A stretch of 61,531 bases of DNA from JBKEDF01 sp047975325 (GCA_047975325.1 JBKEDF010000040.1:1-61531); one strand, 5' to 3'; counted from the stretch's first letter, positions 9,191 to 18,338 are shown. Program-made: numbers and translations. Notes: generated from the sequence alone by a model not told the origin.

Positions 9191-10099
9191 TCAGCCTTCC
9201 TCCTGCGCCAGCAGGGTGGCGAGGGCTTCCGATCTGGCAAGCTCGGCCAGAAAAACCGTCTGGATCCGCTTGGCAGGTTCCCCCCGGCGTGTCAGAACCT
9301 TTAGTGCAACCCGCTGTGGCGGGGAAAGGGGCCGGCTGGTTAACCGATAGCGTCCGCCATGGACTGCGGTGAATGTATCGGCCAGTGTCACGCCCAGCCC
9401 CGCCTCTGCCATCAGGCAGGCAACCGAACTGTAACGCACCTCCGCCACGACATTGCCCCGCCCGATCTTGTCCACGATATCGGCCATGGCGCGGTCCAGA
9501 CTGCTTTCCGGTTCAAAGAGGATCAGTTTTTCGGCCTTCAGATCTTCGGCGGTAATCCGTTCCCGCGCTTCCAGGCGATGGCCCGGACGAAAACAGCAAA
9601 CCATTTCCCCAAGGGCAATGGTTTCGGTCTGGATCCCTTCCCGTTCCGGCGGGTTGAGGGCGAAACCTATATCGGCCATGCGGGTCTCGATCGCCTCAAG
9701 GACGCCGTCCACACGTCGCGTGTCCACGCTGATGCCGATGGCAGGGCGATGGGTCAGGAATTCCCCCAGGGCGCGGGGGATCAGCGCGTTTGCCACCGGT
9801 GGTGTGATCACCAGCCGCAGACTGCCCGATTGTGACCGCTTGCGCATGTCGATGCGTTGATTGAAGGCGGCATAAAGCGTGAAAATTGCCTCGCTGTCAC
9901 GATAGATTTCCTCGGCATCCGGAGTGGGAACAAGGCGGTTGCCCAATCGTTCAAAAAGGGGAAAGCCCGCACGATCCTCCATCTGCCGGATCGTGTTGCT
10001 GACGGCGGGCTGCGATATCCTGAGCGCACTGGCCGCACCGATGGTCGTACGGGCGCGCATGACTTCACGAAAGGTTTCCAATTGCCGGAAGGTGAACAT
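9191..10099 (-). CDS. LysR family transcriptional regulator
   Basis: This 302-residue protein has a typical N-terminal LysR winged HTH (FTFRQLETFREVMRARTTIGAASALRISQPAVSNTIRQME, residues 2-42) and a PBP2-type effector domain. It is divergent from the amino-acid-type ABC transporter operon that begins at 10346, across 246 bp with several AT-rich inverted repeats (for example CAATATTG at 10204-10211). It is the obvious candidate regulator of that operon. The effector is unknown. Confidence 0.92.
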   Translation of the reverse strand: MFTFRQLETFREVMRARTTIGAASALRISQPAVSNTIRQMEDRAGFPLFERLGNRLVPTPDAEEIYRDSEAIFTLYAAFNQRIDMRKRSQSGSLRLVITPPVANALIPRALGEFLTHRPAIGISVDTRRVDGVLEAIETRMADIGFALNPPEREGIQTETIALGEMVCCFRPGHRLEARERITAEDLKAEKLILFEPESSLDRAMADIVDKIGRGNVVAEVRYSSVACLMAEAGLGVTLADTFTAVHGGRYRLTSRPLSPPQRVALKVLTRRGEPAKRIQTVFLAELARSEALATLLAQEEG

Positions 10100-10345
10100 C
10101 CTGCTTTCCTTTCAGGCATTTTCTGCGGGGTCTGCACAAGCGGCAGGCAATTGGTGCCAAGTATAATGAAAACTTATTCCTGAAGCCCAGTTTTAATAAT
10201 TGGCAATATTGAAATCACAAATACCCGGCGTAGTCTGGGGAAAGGGCGCGTATCAACCAGCAGTGCCTTGCAGGCCACAAGGGGCCGGAATTCGATAAAT
10301 CCGGGACAGGAATTCGGAACCCGGGAACCAGACAGAGGGGAAAAC

Positions 10346-11182
10346 ATGATCTGCTTCAAAGCATCGGCTGCCGCAATGGCGCTGTTACTTTCCACCGGGT
10401 TGGCTGTGGCGCAGGACAAATATGTCGTTGCGCTGGACGGCACCTTTGCCCCGCATGCCATGCCGACAATGAGCGGTGGCGTCGAGGGGTTCAACGTGGA
10501 TCTGGCAAATATCATCGGCGAACGCCTTGGCGCGGAAATGGAAATTGTCGCGACACAGTTTTCCGGTGTGCTTCCGGGCATGCAGGCGGGCACCTATGAT
10601 TTCGTCGTGGCGCCCACCACCATCAACGAGGAGCGTGCGAAGAACTACCTGTTCAGTGAGGGCTATCTGGACACGGATTTCCAGTTTCTGGTTCCCGCGG
10701 ACGGGCCGGAGATTACCGACCTGAAGCAGCTTGAGGGCAAGACCGTCGCGGTGAACAAGGGCTCTGCCTATGATTCGTGGGCACGCGGGCTGACCGATGA
10801 AATCGGCTGGAACGTGGAAAGCTATGGGACCAATGCCGATGCGGTGCAGGCCGTGTTGTCAGGCCGCGCCGACGCCACTGTCGCAGGCAATACCGTCGAA
10901 GCCTGGGTTGCCCAGAAGACGCCGGGTGTAAAGCTCAGCTACCTGCACAGCACCGGCCTTGTCTGGGGTATGCCCTTCCGCAAGGACAGTGACGAATTGC
11001 GCCGCAAGGTCGAGACCGTGATCGAATGCCTGAAAATTGACGGAACCATTACTGAACTTTCGGAAAAATGGTTTGGCGTGACCCCGGCTGAGGGTTCCAC
11101 GGCTGTCACCCCCCGGCCGGGCTGGGGAGAACCGGGTTTCGACGGTTATGTTGAAGATGACCACACCCCTTCCTGTGGCTGA
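10346..11182 (+). CDS. Amino-acid-type ABC transporter, periplasmic binding protein (SBP family 3)
   Basis: This 278-residue protein has a Sec signal peptide (MALLLSTGLAVAQ) and the family 3 solute-binding fold (GFNVDLANIIGERLGAEMEIV; the hinge GKTVAVNKGSAYDSW). Such proteins bind polar amino acids or related compounds. The ATG at 10346 follows AGAGGGGAAAAC; the frame opens at 10268. Its 3' end overlaps the ATPase gene by 35 bp. Downstream genes encode carbamoylases, a racemase and 5-oxoprolinase, which suggests an N-carbamoyl amino acid, hydantoin or pyroglutamate-like ligand. Confidence 0.9.
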   Translation: MICFKASAAAMALLLSTGLAVAQDKYVVALDGTFAPHAMPTMSGGVEGFNVDLANIIGERLGAEMEIVATQFSGVLPGMQAGTYDFVVAPTTINEERAKNYLFSEGYLDTDFQFLVPADGPEITDLKQLEGKTVAVNKGSAYDSWARGLTDEIGWNVESYGTNADAVQAVLSGRADATVAGNTVEAWVAQKTPGVKLSYLHSTGLVWGMPFRKDSDELRRKVETVIECLKIDGTITELSEKWFGVTPAEGSTAVTPRPGWGEPGFDGYVEDDHTPSCG

Positions 11183-11942
11183 GGGCGAAACCGCCGCCCC
11201 GGCGGAGGGGCGGCCGATCCTCGAACTTGTCAAGATCCGCAAGTCCTTTGGCAAACTGGAAGTGCTGCATGAGGTGAACCTCCAGGTGCAGCGCGGAGAG
11301 ATGGTATTTATCCTGGGCCGTTCCGGGTCAGGGAAATCCACCATGCTGCGCTGCTGCAACCGGCTGGAGGAGCCTACTGCGGGTGATATCTTTCTGGAAG
11401 GGAAACAGATCACCGGGCCGAAGGTCAATCTTGATCAGGTCCGGCAGCGCATTGGCATGGTGTTTCAGTCCTTCAACCTCTATCCGCATCTTGATGCCCG
11501 CCGTAACGTGACGCTGGCCTTGCGCAAGGTCCTGGGCATGAGCCGGGATGAGGCCGATGCCCGTGCCTCTGATGCACTGGAACGGGTGGGTCTTGCAGAA
11601 CGGGCAGATCACTATCCCGGGCAACTGTCAGGTGGTCAGCAGCAGCGCGTTGCCATTGCGCGTGGCATCGCGCTGGAACCGGCGGTGATGCTTTTTGATG
11701 AGCCAACTTCGGCGCTTGATCCCGAACTGGTGGGGGAGGTCGTCTCCGTCATGCGGGAATTGAAGGATATTGGCATGACGATGATGGTTGTCAGCCATGA
11801 AATGGGCTTTGCCCGTGAGGCTGCTGACCGCGTGGTTTTCATGGCCGAAGGCCGTATTGTCGAAGATGCCCCTCCGGAGGAATTCTTCACCAATCCCAAA
11901 GCCGAAAGCACGCGGGCCTTCCTCTCGCGCTATTCGTCATGA
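11148..11942 (+). CDS. Amino-acid-type ABC transporter, ATP-binding protein (GlnQ/HisP family)
   Basis: This 264-residue ATPase has Walker A GRSGSGKST, signature LSGGQQQR, Walker B VMLFDEP, D-loop SALD and the switch His in VVSHE. An N-terminal extension of about 25 residues precedes the domain. The start lies inside the 3' end of the binding-protein gene (35-bp overlap). A second ATG nine bases later would remove three residues. It powers uptake with the two permeases that follow. Confidence 0.95.
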   Translation: MLKMTTPLPVAEGETAAPAEGRPILELVKIRKSFGKLEVLHEVNLQVQRGEMVFILGRSGSGKSTMLRCCNRLEEPTAGDIFLEGKQITGPKVNLDQVRQRIGMVFQSFNLYPHLDARRNVTLALRKVLGMSRDEADARASDALERVGLAERADHYPGQLSGGQQQRVAIARGIALEPAVMLFDEPTSALDPELVGEVVSVMRELKDIGMTMMVVSHEMGFAREAADRVVFMAEGRIVEDAPPEEFFTNPKAESTRAFLSRYSS

Positions 11943-11954
11943 AGGCGGGGGGAT

Positions 11955-12626
11955 ATGGACCGTTTCATTGAAACCTTCTTCAACGCCGAAATTCTGACGC
12001 AATATGCGCCCGCGATTCTGCAAGGCGCCTGGGTCACGATCGAATTGTCGATCCTGATCGTGATTTCGGGGATTGTCCTTGGCACATTCCTGGCCTGCCT
12101 GCGGGCCTATCGGATCAAGGCGCTGTCCTTCGTGATTGTGGTCTTTGCCGATGTCTACCGCGCCTTGCCGCCGCTGGTGCTGATCCTGATGGGGTTTTTT
12201 GGCCTGCCAAATATCGGCCTGACGCTGCCGGCCTTTGCGGTGCTTTATCTGGTGCTGACGCTGACCTTGGCGGCCTTCACCGAGGAAATCGTCTGGGCCG
12301 GGATTACCGCGATACCACGCGGGCAATGGGAGGCCGCGCGTTCCACCGGTCTGGGATTTACGCAGACGCTGGGTTACGTGGTCCTGCCACAGGCCGTGCG
12401 GATGGTGATCCCGCCGCTGACCAATCGCGCCATCGCGATCACCAAGATGACAGCGCTCGGTTCGGTCATCGGGGTGCCGGATATCCTGAATCAGGCCACG
12501 ACGGCGCAAAGCTTTTCGGGAAATGCCTCACCTCTGGTGCTGGCTTCGGTCGCCTATGTGATCCTGTTCCTGCCTTTGGTGATCCTGTCGCGCAAGCTTG
12601 AAACCCGATTGAGCTGGAAGACCTGA
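11955..12626 (+). CDS. Amino-acid-type ABC transporter permease (HisM/GlnP family), subunit 1
   Basis: This 223-residue inner-membrane protein has about five membrane segments and the permease EAA loop (EAARSTGLGFTQTLGYVVLPQA) that docks on the ATPase. It starts 13 bp after the ATPase stop and is followed after one base by the second permease, so the two are translated together. The pair likely forms a heterodimeric channel. Confidence 0.93.
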   Translation: MDRFIETFFNAEILTQYAPAILQGAWVTIELSILIVISGIVLGTFLACLRAYRIKALSFVIVVFADVYRALPPLVLILMGFFGLPNIGLTLPAFAVLYLVLTLTLAAFTEEIVWAGITAIPRGQWEAARSTGLGFTQTLGYVVLPQAVRMVIPPLTNRAIAITKMTALGSVIGVPDILNQATTAQSFSGNASPLVLASVAYVILFLPLVILSRKLETRLSWKT

Positions 12627-12627
12627 C

Positions 12628-13293
12628 ATGGACCAGTTGTTTCAGCAATTCTTCAATGTCGACATCATGTTGCAGGCCTTTCCGCTGCTGATGCGGGGGC
12701 TGGGGATGACGGTGCTTTTGTGCCTTGCAGTCATTCCCCTGGGGCTTCTGGGGGGATTGGGGGCGGCGCTGGCTTCCAATTCACAGAACAAGTACCTGCG
12801 CGGCACGGCGATAGCCTTCGTTGATCTGTTTCGCGCCTTGCCGCCGCTGGTGCTGCTGATCTTCGTCTATTCGGGCCTGCCCTTTGCGGGGCTGCATCTG
12901 CCACCGTTCCTTGCGGCCGTGCTGGCCTTCTTTCTGAACAATTCCGCCTATTACGGGGAAATCATTCGTGCCGGGCTGCTTTCGGTGCCGACGGGCCAGA
13001 CAGAGGCTGCGCGTTCCACCGGGTTGAATGGGCGGCAGACGATGATCCATGTCGTATTGCCGCAAGCCGTGCGCAATGTGCTGCCGGATCTGATCTCGAA
13101 TTCGGTGGAGGTGGTGAAGCTTACTTCGCTCGCCTCTGTCGTTTCGCTGGCCGAGATCCTCTATTCCGCCGATATGGCGCGCTCACTGAGCTATAACGCA
13201 TCGCCAATTACCCTTGCGGCGATCATTTATCTGATCCTCCTCTGGCCGGTCGTTCGTTTGATGAGCCGGTTCCAGCGTCGGATCGCAAGCTGA
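12628..13293 (+). CDS. Amino-acid-type ABC transporter permease (HisQ/GlnP family), subunit 2
   Basis: This 221-residue permease has about five membrane segments and its own EAA loop (TEAARSTGLNGRQTMIHVVLPQA). It is homologous to the preceding permease and starts one base after that gene's stop. Together with the ATPase and binding protein it completes an importer. The D-carbamoylase gene begins 16 bp downstream in the same operon. Confidence 0.93.
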   Translation: MDQLFQQFFNVDIMLQAFPLLMRGLGMTVLLCLAVIPLGLLGGLGAALASNSQNKYLRGTAIAFVDLFRALPPLVLLIFVYSGLPFAGLHLPPFLAAVLAFFLNNSAYYGEIIRAGLLSVPTGQTEAARSTGLNGRQTMIHVVLPQAVRNVLPDLISNSVEVVKLTSLASVVSLAEILYSADMARSLSYNASPITLAAIIYLILLWPVVRLMSRFQRRIAS

Positions 13294-13308
13294 ACTGAAA
13301 AGGACACC

Positions 13309-14235
13309 ATGCGTAACATTGTGATCGGAGCGGCCCAGATGGGCCCGAACCAGAAATCCGACAGCCGCGAGACAATTGTCGCGCGGATGATCGCCCTGCT
13401 GGAGGAGGCCGCGAAGGCCGGGTGCACCCTGGTGGTCTTTCCCGAACTGGCGCTGACCACCTTCTTTCCGCGCTGGTATATGGAAGATTGGGCAGAGGTT
13501 GATACCTGGTTTGAACATGAAATGCCCAATGATGCGACCCGGCCGCTATTCGACCGCGCCCGGGCATTAAATATCGCGATCAGCCTCGGCTATGCGGAAA
13601 TGACCCCTGATGGACACCGTTTCAATACCCAGATCCTGACCGATCAGCAGGCCGGGATCATCGGAAAATATCGCAAGACCCATCTGCCCGGCCATAGCGA
13701 ATATGATACCGAACGGGCCTTTCAGCATCTGGAAAAGCGGTATTTCGAACCTGGCGATACCGGTTTTCCTGTCTGGCGTTCGCAGGAAGCCATTATTGGT
13801 ATGGCGATCTGCAATGACCGTCGCTGGCCAGAGACCTTTCGCGTGATGGGCTTGCAGGGGGTGGAACTGGTCGTGCTGGGCTATAACACCCCCTCGGTCA
13901 ACAGTCAGATGGGGTCCGAAGGGCTGGAAAAGCGGCTTTATCATTCGGAGCTTTCGATGACCGCCGCGGCTTATCAGAATGCTACCTGGGTGGTGGGCGT
14001 TGCCAAGGCCGGGGATGAGGATGGTCACCCGTTGATGGGTGGATCGGTCATTGTCGACCCCAATGGGTTCGTTGTGGCCCGTGCCAAAACCGAAGGGGAT
14101 GAATTGCTGGTTCATGATTGTGATATGGATATGTGCAATTTCGGAAAGGCCACGATTTTCGATTTTGCCCGTCATCGCCGGATCGAACATTACGGGTTGA
14201 TCACCAGCCAGACGGGGGTGGTGCAACCGGAATGA
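13309..14235 (+). CDS. N-carbamoyl-D-amino acid hydrolase (D-carbamoylase), nitrilase superfamily
   Basis: This 308-residue enzyme closely follows the Agrobacterium D-carbamoylase pattern (FPELALTTFFPRW; KYRKTHLPGHSEY; QHLEKRYFEPGDTGFPV; ICNDRRWPE; GYNTPS). The Glu-Lys-Cys triad is visible as E46, K123 and C168. It hydrolyses N-carbamoyl-D-amino acids to D-amino acid, CO2 and ammonia in the cytoplasm. It sits in an operon with the ABC importer and overlaps the next gene by ATGA. The reaction class is firm. The natural substrate is not known. Confidence 0.92.
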   Translation: MRNIVIGAAQMGPNQKSDSRETIVARMIALLEEAAKAGCTLVVFPELALTTFFPRWYMEDWAEVDTWFEHEMPNDATRPLFDRARALNIAISLGYAEMTPDGHRFNTQILTDQQAGIIGKYRKTHLPGHSEYDTERAFQHLEKRYFEPGDTGFPVWRSQEAIIGMAICNDRRWPETFRVMGLQGVELVVLGYNTPSVNSQMGSEGLEKRLYHSELSMTAAAYQNATWVVGVAKAGDEDGHPLMGGSVIVDPNGFVVARAKTEGDELLVHDCDMDMCNFGKATIFDFARHRRIEHYGLITSQTGVVQPE

Positions 14236-14855
14236 CCGCGATTGACCTGTCCGCATTGACCCCGAAGGATCGCTACAAGCTGCTTTGCGGCGTGGTGATC
14301 CCGCGGCCCGTTGCCTGGGTTACGACAAAGGGTGTGGATGGGCTGGTCAATGCGGCGCCGTTTTCCTTTTTCAATCTCTTTGGGCAGGATCCCGCCCTGG
14401 TAATTCTGGGGCTGGAAAACCGCAGTGACGGAAGCGCCAAGGATACGACGCGCAATATTGCCGATACCGGGGAATTCGTGATCAATATCCTGACCCCGGA
14501 CCTGGCCGTGCCGATGGTTTCCACCGCCGCCGCCTACCCCCCGGATATCAGCGAACCGGAGGCGCTTGGCCTATCGCTTGCGCCCTCTGCCCAAGTTGCT
14601 CCGCCACGGCTTCGGGATGCGCCGGTGGCACTCGAATGCCGCAAGACCGTCGCCTTGAATTTCAGCCGCGAACGGGAACTTCTGGTAGGGGAATGCCTGT
14701 GCCTTCAGGCGCGACCGGGCCTTGTGAATACCGAAAAGATGCATGTCGATTGGGGTGGTGATTTCCCCATCGCGCGGCTTTTTGCGGATCGTTATGCGCG
14801 GCTTGAGGAAATCGACCGTCATCCGATCCCCGTGCTGGAGAAGGGAGCCCGTTGA
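14232..14855 (+). CDS. Flavin reductase-like domain protein (FMN-binding split barrel)
   Basis: This 207-residue protein has the flavin-reductase-like fold signature (CGVVIPRPVAWVTTKG; NAAPFSFFNLFGQDPALVILGL; FVINILT). Members bind FMN and may reduce it for a partner monooxygenase or act as an uncharacterised flavoprotein. The start ATG at 14232 overlaps the D-carbamoylase stop (ATGA), so translation is coupled. No partner monooxygenase is visible nearby, so its role in this catabolic operon is open. Confidence 0.85.
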   Translation: MTAIDLSALTPKDRYKLLCGVVIPRPVAWVTTKGVDGLVNAAPFSFFNLFGQDPALVILGLENRSDGSAKDTTRNIADTGEFVINILTPDLAVPMVSTAAAYPPDISEPEALGLSLAPSAQVAPPRLRDAPVALECRKTVALNFSRERELLVGECLCLQARPGLVNTEKMHVDWGGDFPIARLFADRYARLEEIDRHPIPVLEKGAR

Positions 14856-14913
14856 TGCAAAATGACCTTGTGACGAAAAATAAGCGGCTTGTCGCAAATC
14901 CCGGTACGGGCGC

Positions 14914-15570
14914 ATGAGCGGGCCGATTGTCGTCATCAACCCCAATTCCAATGGGGAGGTCACCGCAGGCCTTGATACGGCCCTTGCCGCTTTTCGCCTG
15001 TCTGGCGGACCCACGATCGAATGCCTGACACTGACGGAAGGCCCTTTCGGGATTGAAAGCCAGCGCGATGTGGACAGCGTCGCCCTGCCACTTTCCCGGT
15101 TGATGGAAAGCCGCGTCGATGCGGCCGCCTTCGTGATTGCGTGCTATTCGGATCCGGGGATCGACCTGTGTCGTTCCATTGCCCGGGTGCCGGTCTTCGG
15201 CATTCAGGAAAGCGGTGTGCTGGCGGCCATGACGCGCGGGGATCGCTTTGGCGTGATCGCGATTGCCGGGGCCAGTATCCTGCGCCATCGCCGTTACATG
15301 CGCCGGATGGGCGTGCTGGAACGTCTGGCAGGTGAACGCGCGCTGAACATGTCCGTTGCGGAAACTGCAAGCGGCGATGGTACCTTCGCGCGGCTGGTGG
15401 AAGTCGGCACCGCGCTGCGTGATCAGGATGAGGCGGAGGTTCTGGTTCTGGGTTGCGCCGGCATGGCGCGGCATCGTGCCGGGCTTCAGGACAAGCTGGG
15501 CCTGCCGGTAATCGACCCGACGCAGGCTGCCGTCACGGCTGCCCTTGGCTCGGTGCTCTTGCAGGGCTGA
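14914..15570 (+). CDS. Hydantoin / aspartate / glutamate racemase family protein
   Basis: This 218-residue protein has the two catalytic cysteines of the Asp/Glu/hydantoin racemase superfamily in their usual motifs (IACYSDPGID and VLGCAGMARH), with INPNSN near the start. By neighbourhood it is probably a hydantoin- or allantoin-type racemase that interconverts D- and L-forms for the stereospecific carbamoylases. It begins 58 bp after the flavin-reductase gene. Its 3' end overlaps the convergent pxpA gene by 38 bp. Confidence 0.87.
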   Translation: MSGPIVVINPNSNGEVTAGLDTALAAFRLSGGPTIECLTLTEGPFGIESQRDVDSVALPLSRLMESRVDAAAFVIACYSDPGIDLCRSIARVPVFGIQESGVLAAMTRGDRFGVIAIAGASILRHRRYMRRMGVLERLAGERALNMSVAETASGDGTFARLVEVGTALRDQDEAEVLVLGCAGMARHRAGLQDKLGLPVIDPTQAAVTAALGSVLLQG

Positions 15571-16345
15571 CGGGTTTTCCGCCGGTGAAAGATGCGATTT
15601 GCACGCCGTTTTCGATCAGGGCCCGGCGCAGGCCGCGGGCCATATCCACCGCGCCGGGGGTATCGCCATGCACGCAAAGCGTTTCGGGTTCTACCGGCAG
15701 CTTCCGGCCCCCCGTCGTGGGGATTTGTCCGTTCAGGACCATCTCCAGCACCTGATCAAGGCTTGCCCGCCTGTCGTGGATGACGGCGCCGGGCTGGCTG
15801 CGCGGGGTCAGTTCACCGGTATCGGTATAGCTGCGATCGGCATAGATCTCGGAGGCGATGCGCAGCCCGGCCTTTTCGGCGGCGCGATAGGTTTCCGAAT
15901 AGGGCAGGGTGACGAAGGTGAGGTCGGGATTCACCGCGCGCACCGCGCGTGCGCATATACCCGCCAGGTCAGGGTCCGTTGCGGCCATGTTGTTCAATGC
16001 GCCATGGGTTTTCACATAGGTCATGGGGTGGCCCTCAACCTCGCACATGCCCTGCATTGCCGCGATCTGATAGATAAGCTGTGCCTCAAGATCCTCCGGG
16101 TGTTCCCCTGAAATGCGTCTGCGTCCAAAACCGAAAAGATCCATGAAGGATGGATGCGCGCCGACCGAAACACTGTTTTTCCGTGCAAGCCGAATCGTGT
16201 TGCGCATCACCATCGGATCGCCGGCATGAAAGCCACAGGCCACATTTGCAGAACTTACTACCGCCAGCATCGCGGCATCATCGCCGATCTTGTAGGCGCC
16301 GAAACTTTCGCCCATGTCGCTGTTGAGGTCGAGTTTTCGTAACAT
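15533..16345 (-). CDS. pxpA: 5-oxoprolinase subunit A (LamB/YcsF family)
   Basis: This 270-residue protein has the LamB/YcsF hallmarks (LDLNSDMGESFG; ANVACGFHAGDPMVM; GAHPSFMD; VKTHGALNN; CVHGDTPGAV). PxpA works with PxpB and PxpC in ATP-dependent cleavage of 5-oxoproline (pyroglutamate) to glutamate. It is encoded opposite to pxpB/pxpC and divergent from them, across 135 bp. This split is less common than a pxpBCA operon. Its end overlaps the racemase gene by 38 bp, tail to tail. Confidence 0.92.
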   Translation of the reverse strand: MLRKLDLNSDMGESFGAYKIGDDAAMLAVVSSANVACGFHAGDPMVMRNTIRLARKNSVSVGAHPSFMDLFGFGRRRISGEHPEDLEAQLIYQIAAMQGMCEVEGHPMTYVKTHGALNNMAATDPDLAGICARAVRAVNPDLTFVTLPYSETYRAAEKAGLRIASEIYADRSYTDTGELTPRSQPGAVIHDRRASLDQVLEMVLNGQIPTTGGRKLPVEPETLCVHGDTPGAVDMARGLRRALIENGVQIASFTGGKPVSPARAPSQGQP

Positions 16346-16480
16346 TTTTCAGATCATCCCGGGTTTACCCCGACCTATGTTGCATATCGGATGTATTGCG
16401 TTCAATTCTATTCACCGGGCGAGTTGGAAGCGTTATGCGTTGCAAAGGAAATGCGCCGGAACCCGCATGGGAAAAATGCC

Positions 16481-17200
16481 ATGACCCCGAAGATCCTTCC
16501 CTGCGGTGATAGTGCGCTCAGCTTTCAGCTGGGTGAGGATATCGATGATGAAACCAACGCGCGGGTGATCGCCCTTGCCGCCGCACTGGCAATAGATCGC
16601 CCCCGGGGGATTCTGGAAATCGTGCCGACCTATCGTTCGCTTCTGGTGCAATATGATCCGGAGGTGATCCGCGGTGCGGCGCTTGAAACCCTGCTTCTGA
16701 CGCGTTTTTCGGGCCTTCGGCAAGGGCGGGAAACCGGACGGCGCTGGTCCGTTCCGGTTGTCTATGGCGGTCAGACCGGACAGGACCTGGAGGAGATTGC
16801 CAGATTGAAGGGGATTTCCCCGCAGGAAGTCATGGCGCTTCATTCCGGGGCAGAATTCCGGGTCTATATGATCGGTTTTCAGCCCGGTTTTACCTATCTC
16901 GGGGGGTTGCCCGAGGCACTGCACTGTCCGCGTCTGGCCCAGCCTCGTCAATCCATCGCGGCCGGGGCGGTGGGGATCGGCGGGCAACAGGCCAATATCA
17001 ATTCCGTGGCCGGGCCATCAGGTTGGCGCTATCTTGGCTGGACCCCGCTTGTCAGCTTTGATCCGGCACGGGAGGATCCATTTCTGTTTCGTGCAGGGGA
17101 TCGCATTTGTTTTCGTCCCGTCGACATGGAAGAGGCGAAGGACCTTGCAGCCCGTATCGCCACCGGAAAGACCGTGATCGTGCCGGAGGCGGGAAGATGA
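16481..17200 (+). CDS. pxpB: 5-oxoprolinase subunit B (KipI-like)
   Basis: This protein (239 residues from 16481) matches the KipI/PxpB (allophanate hydrolase subunit 1-like) family: LPCGDSALSFQLGEDID near the start, FRVYMIGFQPGFTYLGGLPEAL, and GGQQANINSVAGPSGWRYLG. It acts with PxpA and PxpC on 5-oxoproline. The open frame begins at 16391, and other ATGs exist at 16391 and 16451. The one at 16481 is chosen because homologous sequence starts there. The stop overlaps the pxpC start (ATGA). Confidence 0.9.
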   Translation: MTPKILPCGDSALSFQLGEDIDDETNARVIALAAALAIDRPRGILEIVPTYRSLLVQYDPEVIRGAALETLLLTRFSGLRQGRETGRRWSVPVVYGGQTGQDLEEIARLKGISPQEVMALHSGAEFRVYMIGFQPGFTYLGGLPEALHCPRLAQPRQSIAAGAVGIGGQQANINSVAGPSGWRYLGWTPLVSFDPAREDPFLFRAGDRICFRPVDMEEAKDLAARIATGKTVIVPEAGR

Positions 17201-18240
17201 GCTTTGAAATCCTTTCCGCCGGACCGATGCTGACGATCCAGGATGAAGGGCGTCTGGGCCTGCGGCATCAGGGGATCTCCGGGGCAGGGCCGGTTGACCT
17301 GCCCGCGATGGCAATGGCCAATGCGCTGACGGGGAATGACCCGGGCGCGGCCGTGCTGGAATTTGCGGGGCCTGCCGGGCGGTTTTCCTGTGACAGCCCC
17401 CTTCGTTTTGCCGTGACGGGAGGAAAATGTGTGATCCGCCGCGATGGGCAGGTGCTTGCATGGGCGGAAGCGCATCGCCTCCGTCCGGGGGAGGTACTGG
17501 AAATCGGCGCGCCGCAAGATACCGTCTGGGGCTATCTGGCATTATCCGGTGGGATTGCGACGCAACCGGTGCTTGGTGCGCGGGCAACCCATCTGCGCAG
17601 TGGGTTGGGCGGGGTGGATGGGCAACGATTGCGCGATGGTATGCACCTGCCTGTCGGTTCGGCGGCAGAAGGTCCCTGTTTACGTGCGCCTTCCGCGTTA
17701 ATATCTGCTTTGCAAGACGGGCCCATTCGCATCGTTCCCGGTCCGCAGGATGATTTCTTTACCCCCGAAATCCGCACCCGGCTGCTTGAAACACCCTTTT
17801 TTGTGACCGCTCAACGGGACAGGATGGCGATGGTCCTTGGCGGGGAGGAACTACCGGCCTTTCGTGGCCATGATATCGTATCGGATGGAACGGTGCCGGG
17901 TTCCATTCAGGTGCCTGGCTCTGCTGTGCCCATTGTCCTTCTGTGTGAAAGCCAGACGAGCGGCGGTTACCCCAAGATCGCGACGGTGATCTCCACCGAT
18001 TTGCCGCGCCTTGCGCAGATGCCTGTCGGGGCGCATTTCCGTTTTGCTGTCGTTACCCGCGATGAGGCCGAGGAGATCCTGATTGAGGCCCGGCACAGGT
18101 TTCGGGCGACATTGGCGGGTCTGGTTCCAAAGGCAGAGGGTGAGTTGCGTTCCGACTACCTTCTGGCGCAGGATCTTGTTGGTGGGGTTTTTGAGCCCGA
18201 AGAAATCATTCGACCTGTCAGGCGGGGGGGACAGTCATGA
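17197..18240 (+). CDS. pxpC: 5-oxoprolinase subunit C (biotin-dependent carboxylase-like, KipA family)
   Basis: This 347-residue protein has the KipA/PxpC (allophanate hydrolase subunit 2-like) signatures: MLTIQDEGRLGLRHQGISGAGPVD, GYLALSGGI, and SQTSGGYPKIATVISTD. It completes the PxpABC set. The start at 17197 overlaps the pxpB stop as ATGA; the frame opens earlier at 17107. The end overlaps the next small ORF, again as ATGA. In this island it may act on a hydantoin-like ring instead of, or as well as, 5-oxoproline; that is inference. Confidence 0.92.
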   Translation: MSFEILSAGPMLTIQDEGRLGLRHQGISGAGPVDLPAMAMANALTGNDPGAAVLEFAGPAGRFSCDSPLRFAVTGGKCVIRRDGQVLAWAEAHRLRPGEVLEIGAPQDTVWGYLALSGGIATQPVLGARATHLRSGLGGVDGQRLRDGMHLPVGSAAEGPCLRAPSALISALQDGPIRIVPGPQDDFFTPEIRTRLLETPFFVTAQRDRMAMVLGGEELPAFRGHDIVSDGTVPGSIQVPGSAVPIVLLCESQTSGGYPKIATVISTDLPRLAQMPVGAHFRFAVVTRDEAEEILIEARHRFRATLAGLVPKAEGELRSDYLLAQDLVGGVFEPEEIIRPVRRGGQS

Positions 18241-18338
18241 TCGGAACCGGCAGGCATATCCGGGAAACCCGTGGTGGCACTCGCGTGGGTGATACCTGTG
18301 TCCTGACCGTATATTTCGCTAGGCATGCACCGCCATGA
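18237..18338 (+). CDS. Small ORF (33 aa) coupled by ATGA overlaps to pxpC and the dehydrogenase-like gene
   Basis: The ATG at 18237 overlaps the pxpC stop (ATGA), and the TGA at 18336-18338 overlaps the ATG of the next gene at 18335 (ATGA). The 33-residue product is basic at its N-terminus (starts MIGTGRHIRETRGG) and has a short hydrophobic stretch (CVLTVYFA). No family is recognised. Exact joins on both sides in an operon built from ATGA overlaps suggest real translation, perhaps only to carry ribosomes to the next gene. It could also be a decayed remnant. Confidence 0.45.
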   Translation: MIGTGRHIRETRGGTRVGDTCVLTVYFARHAPP

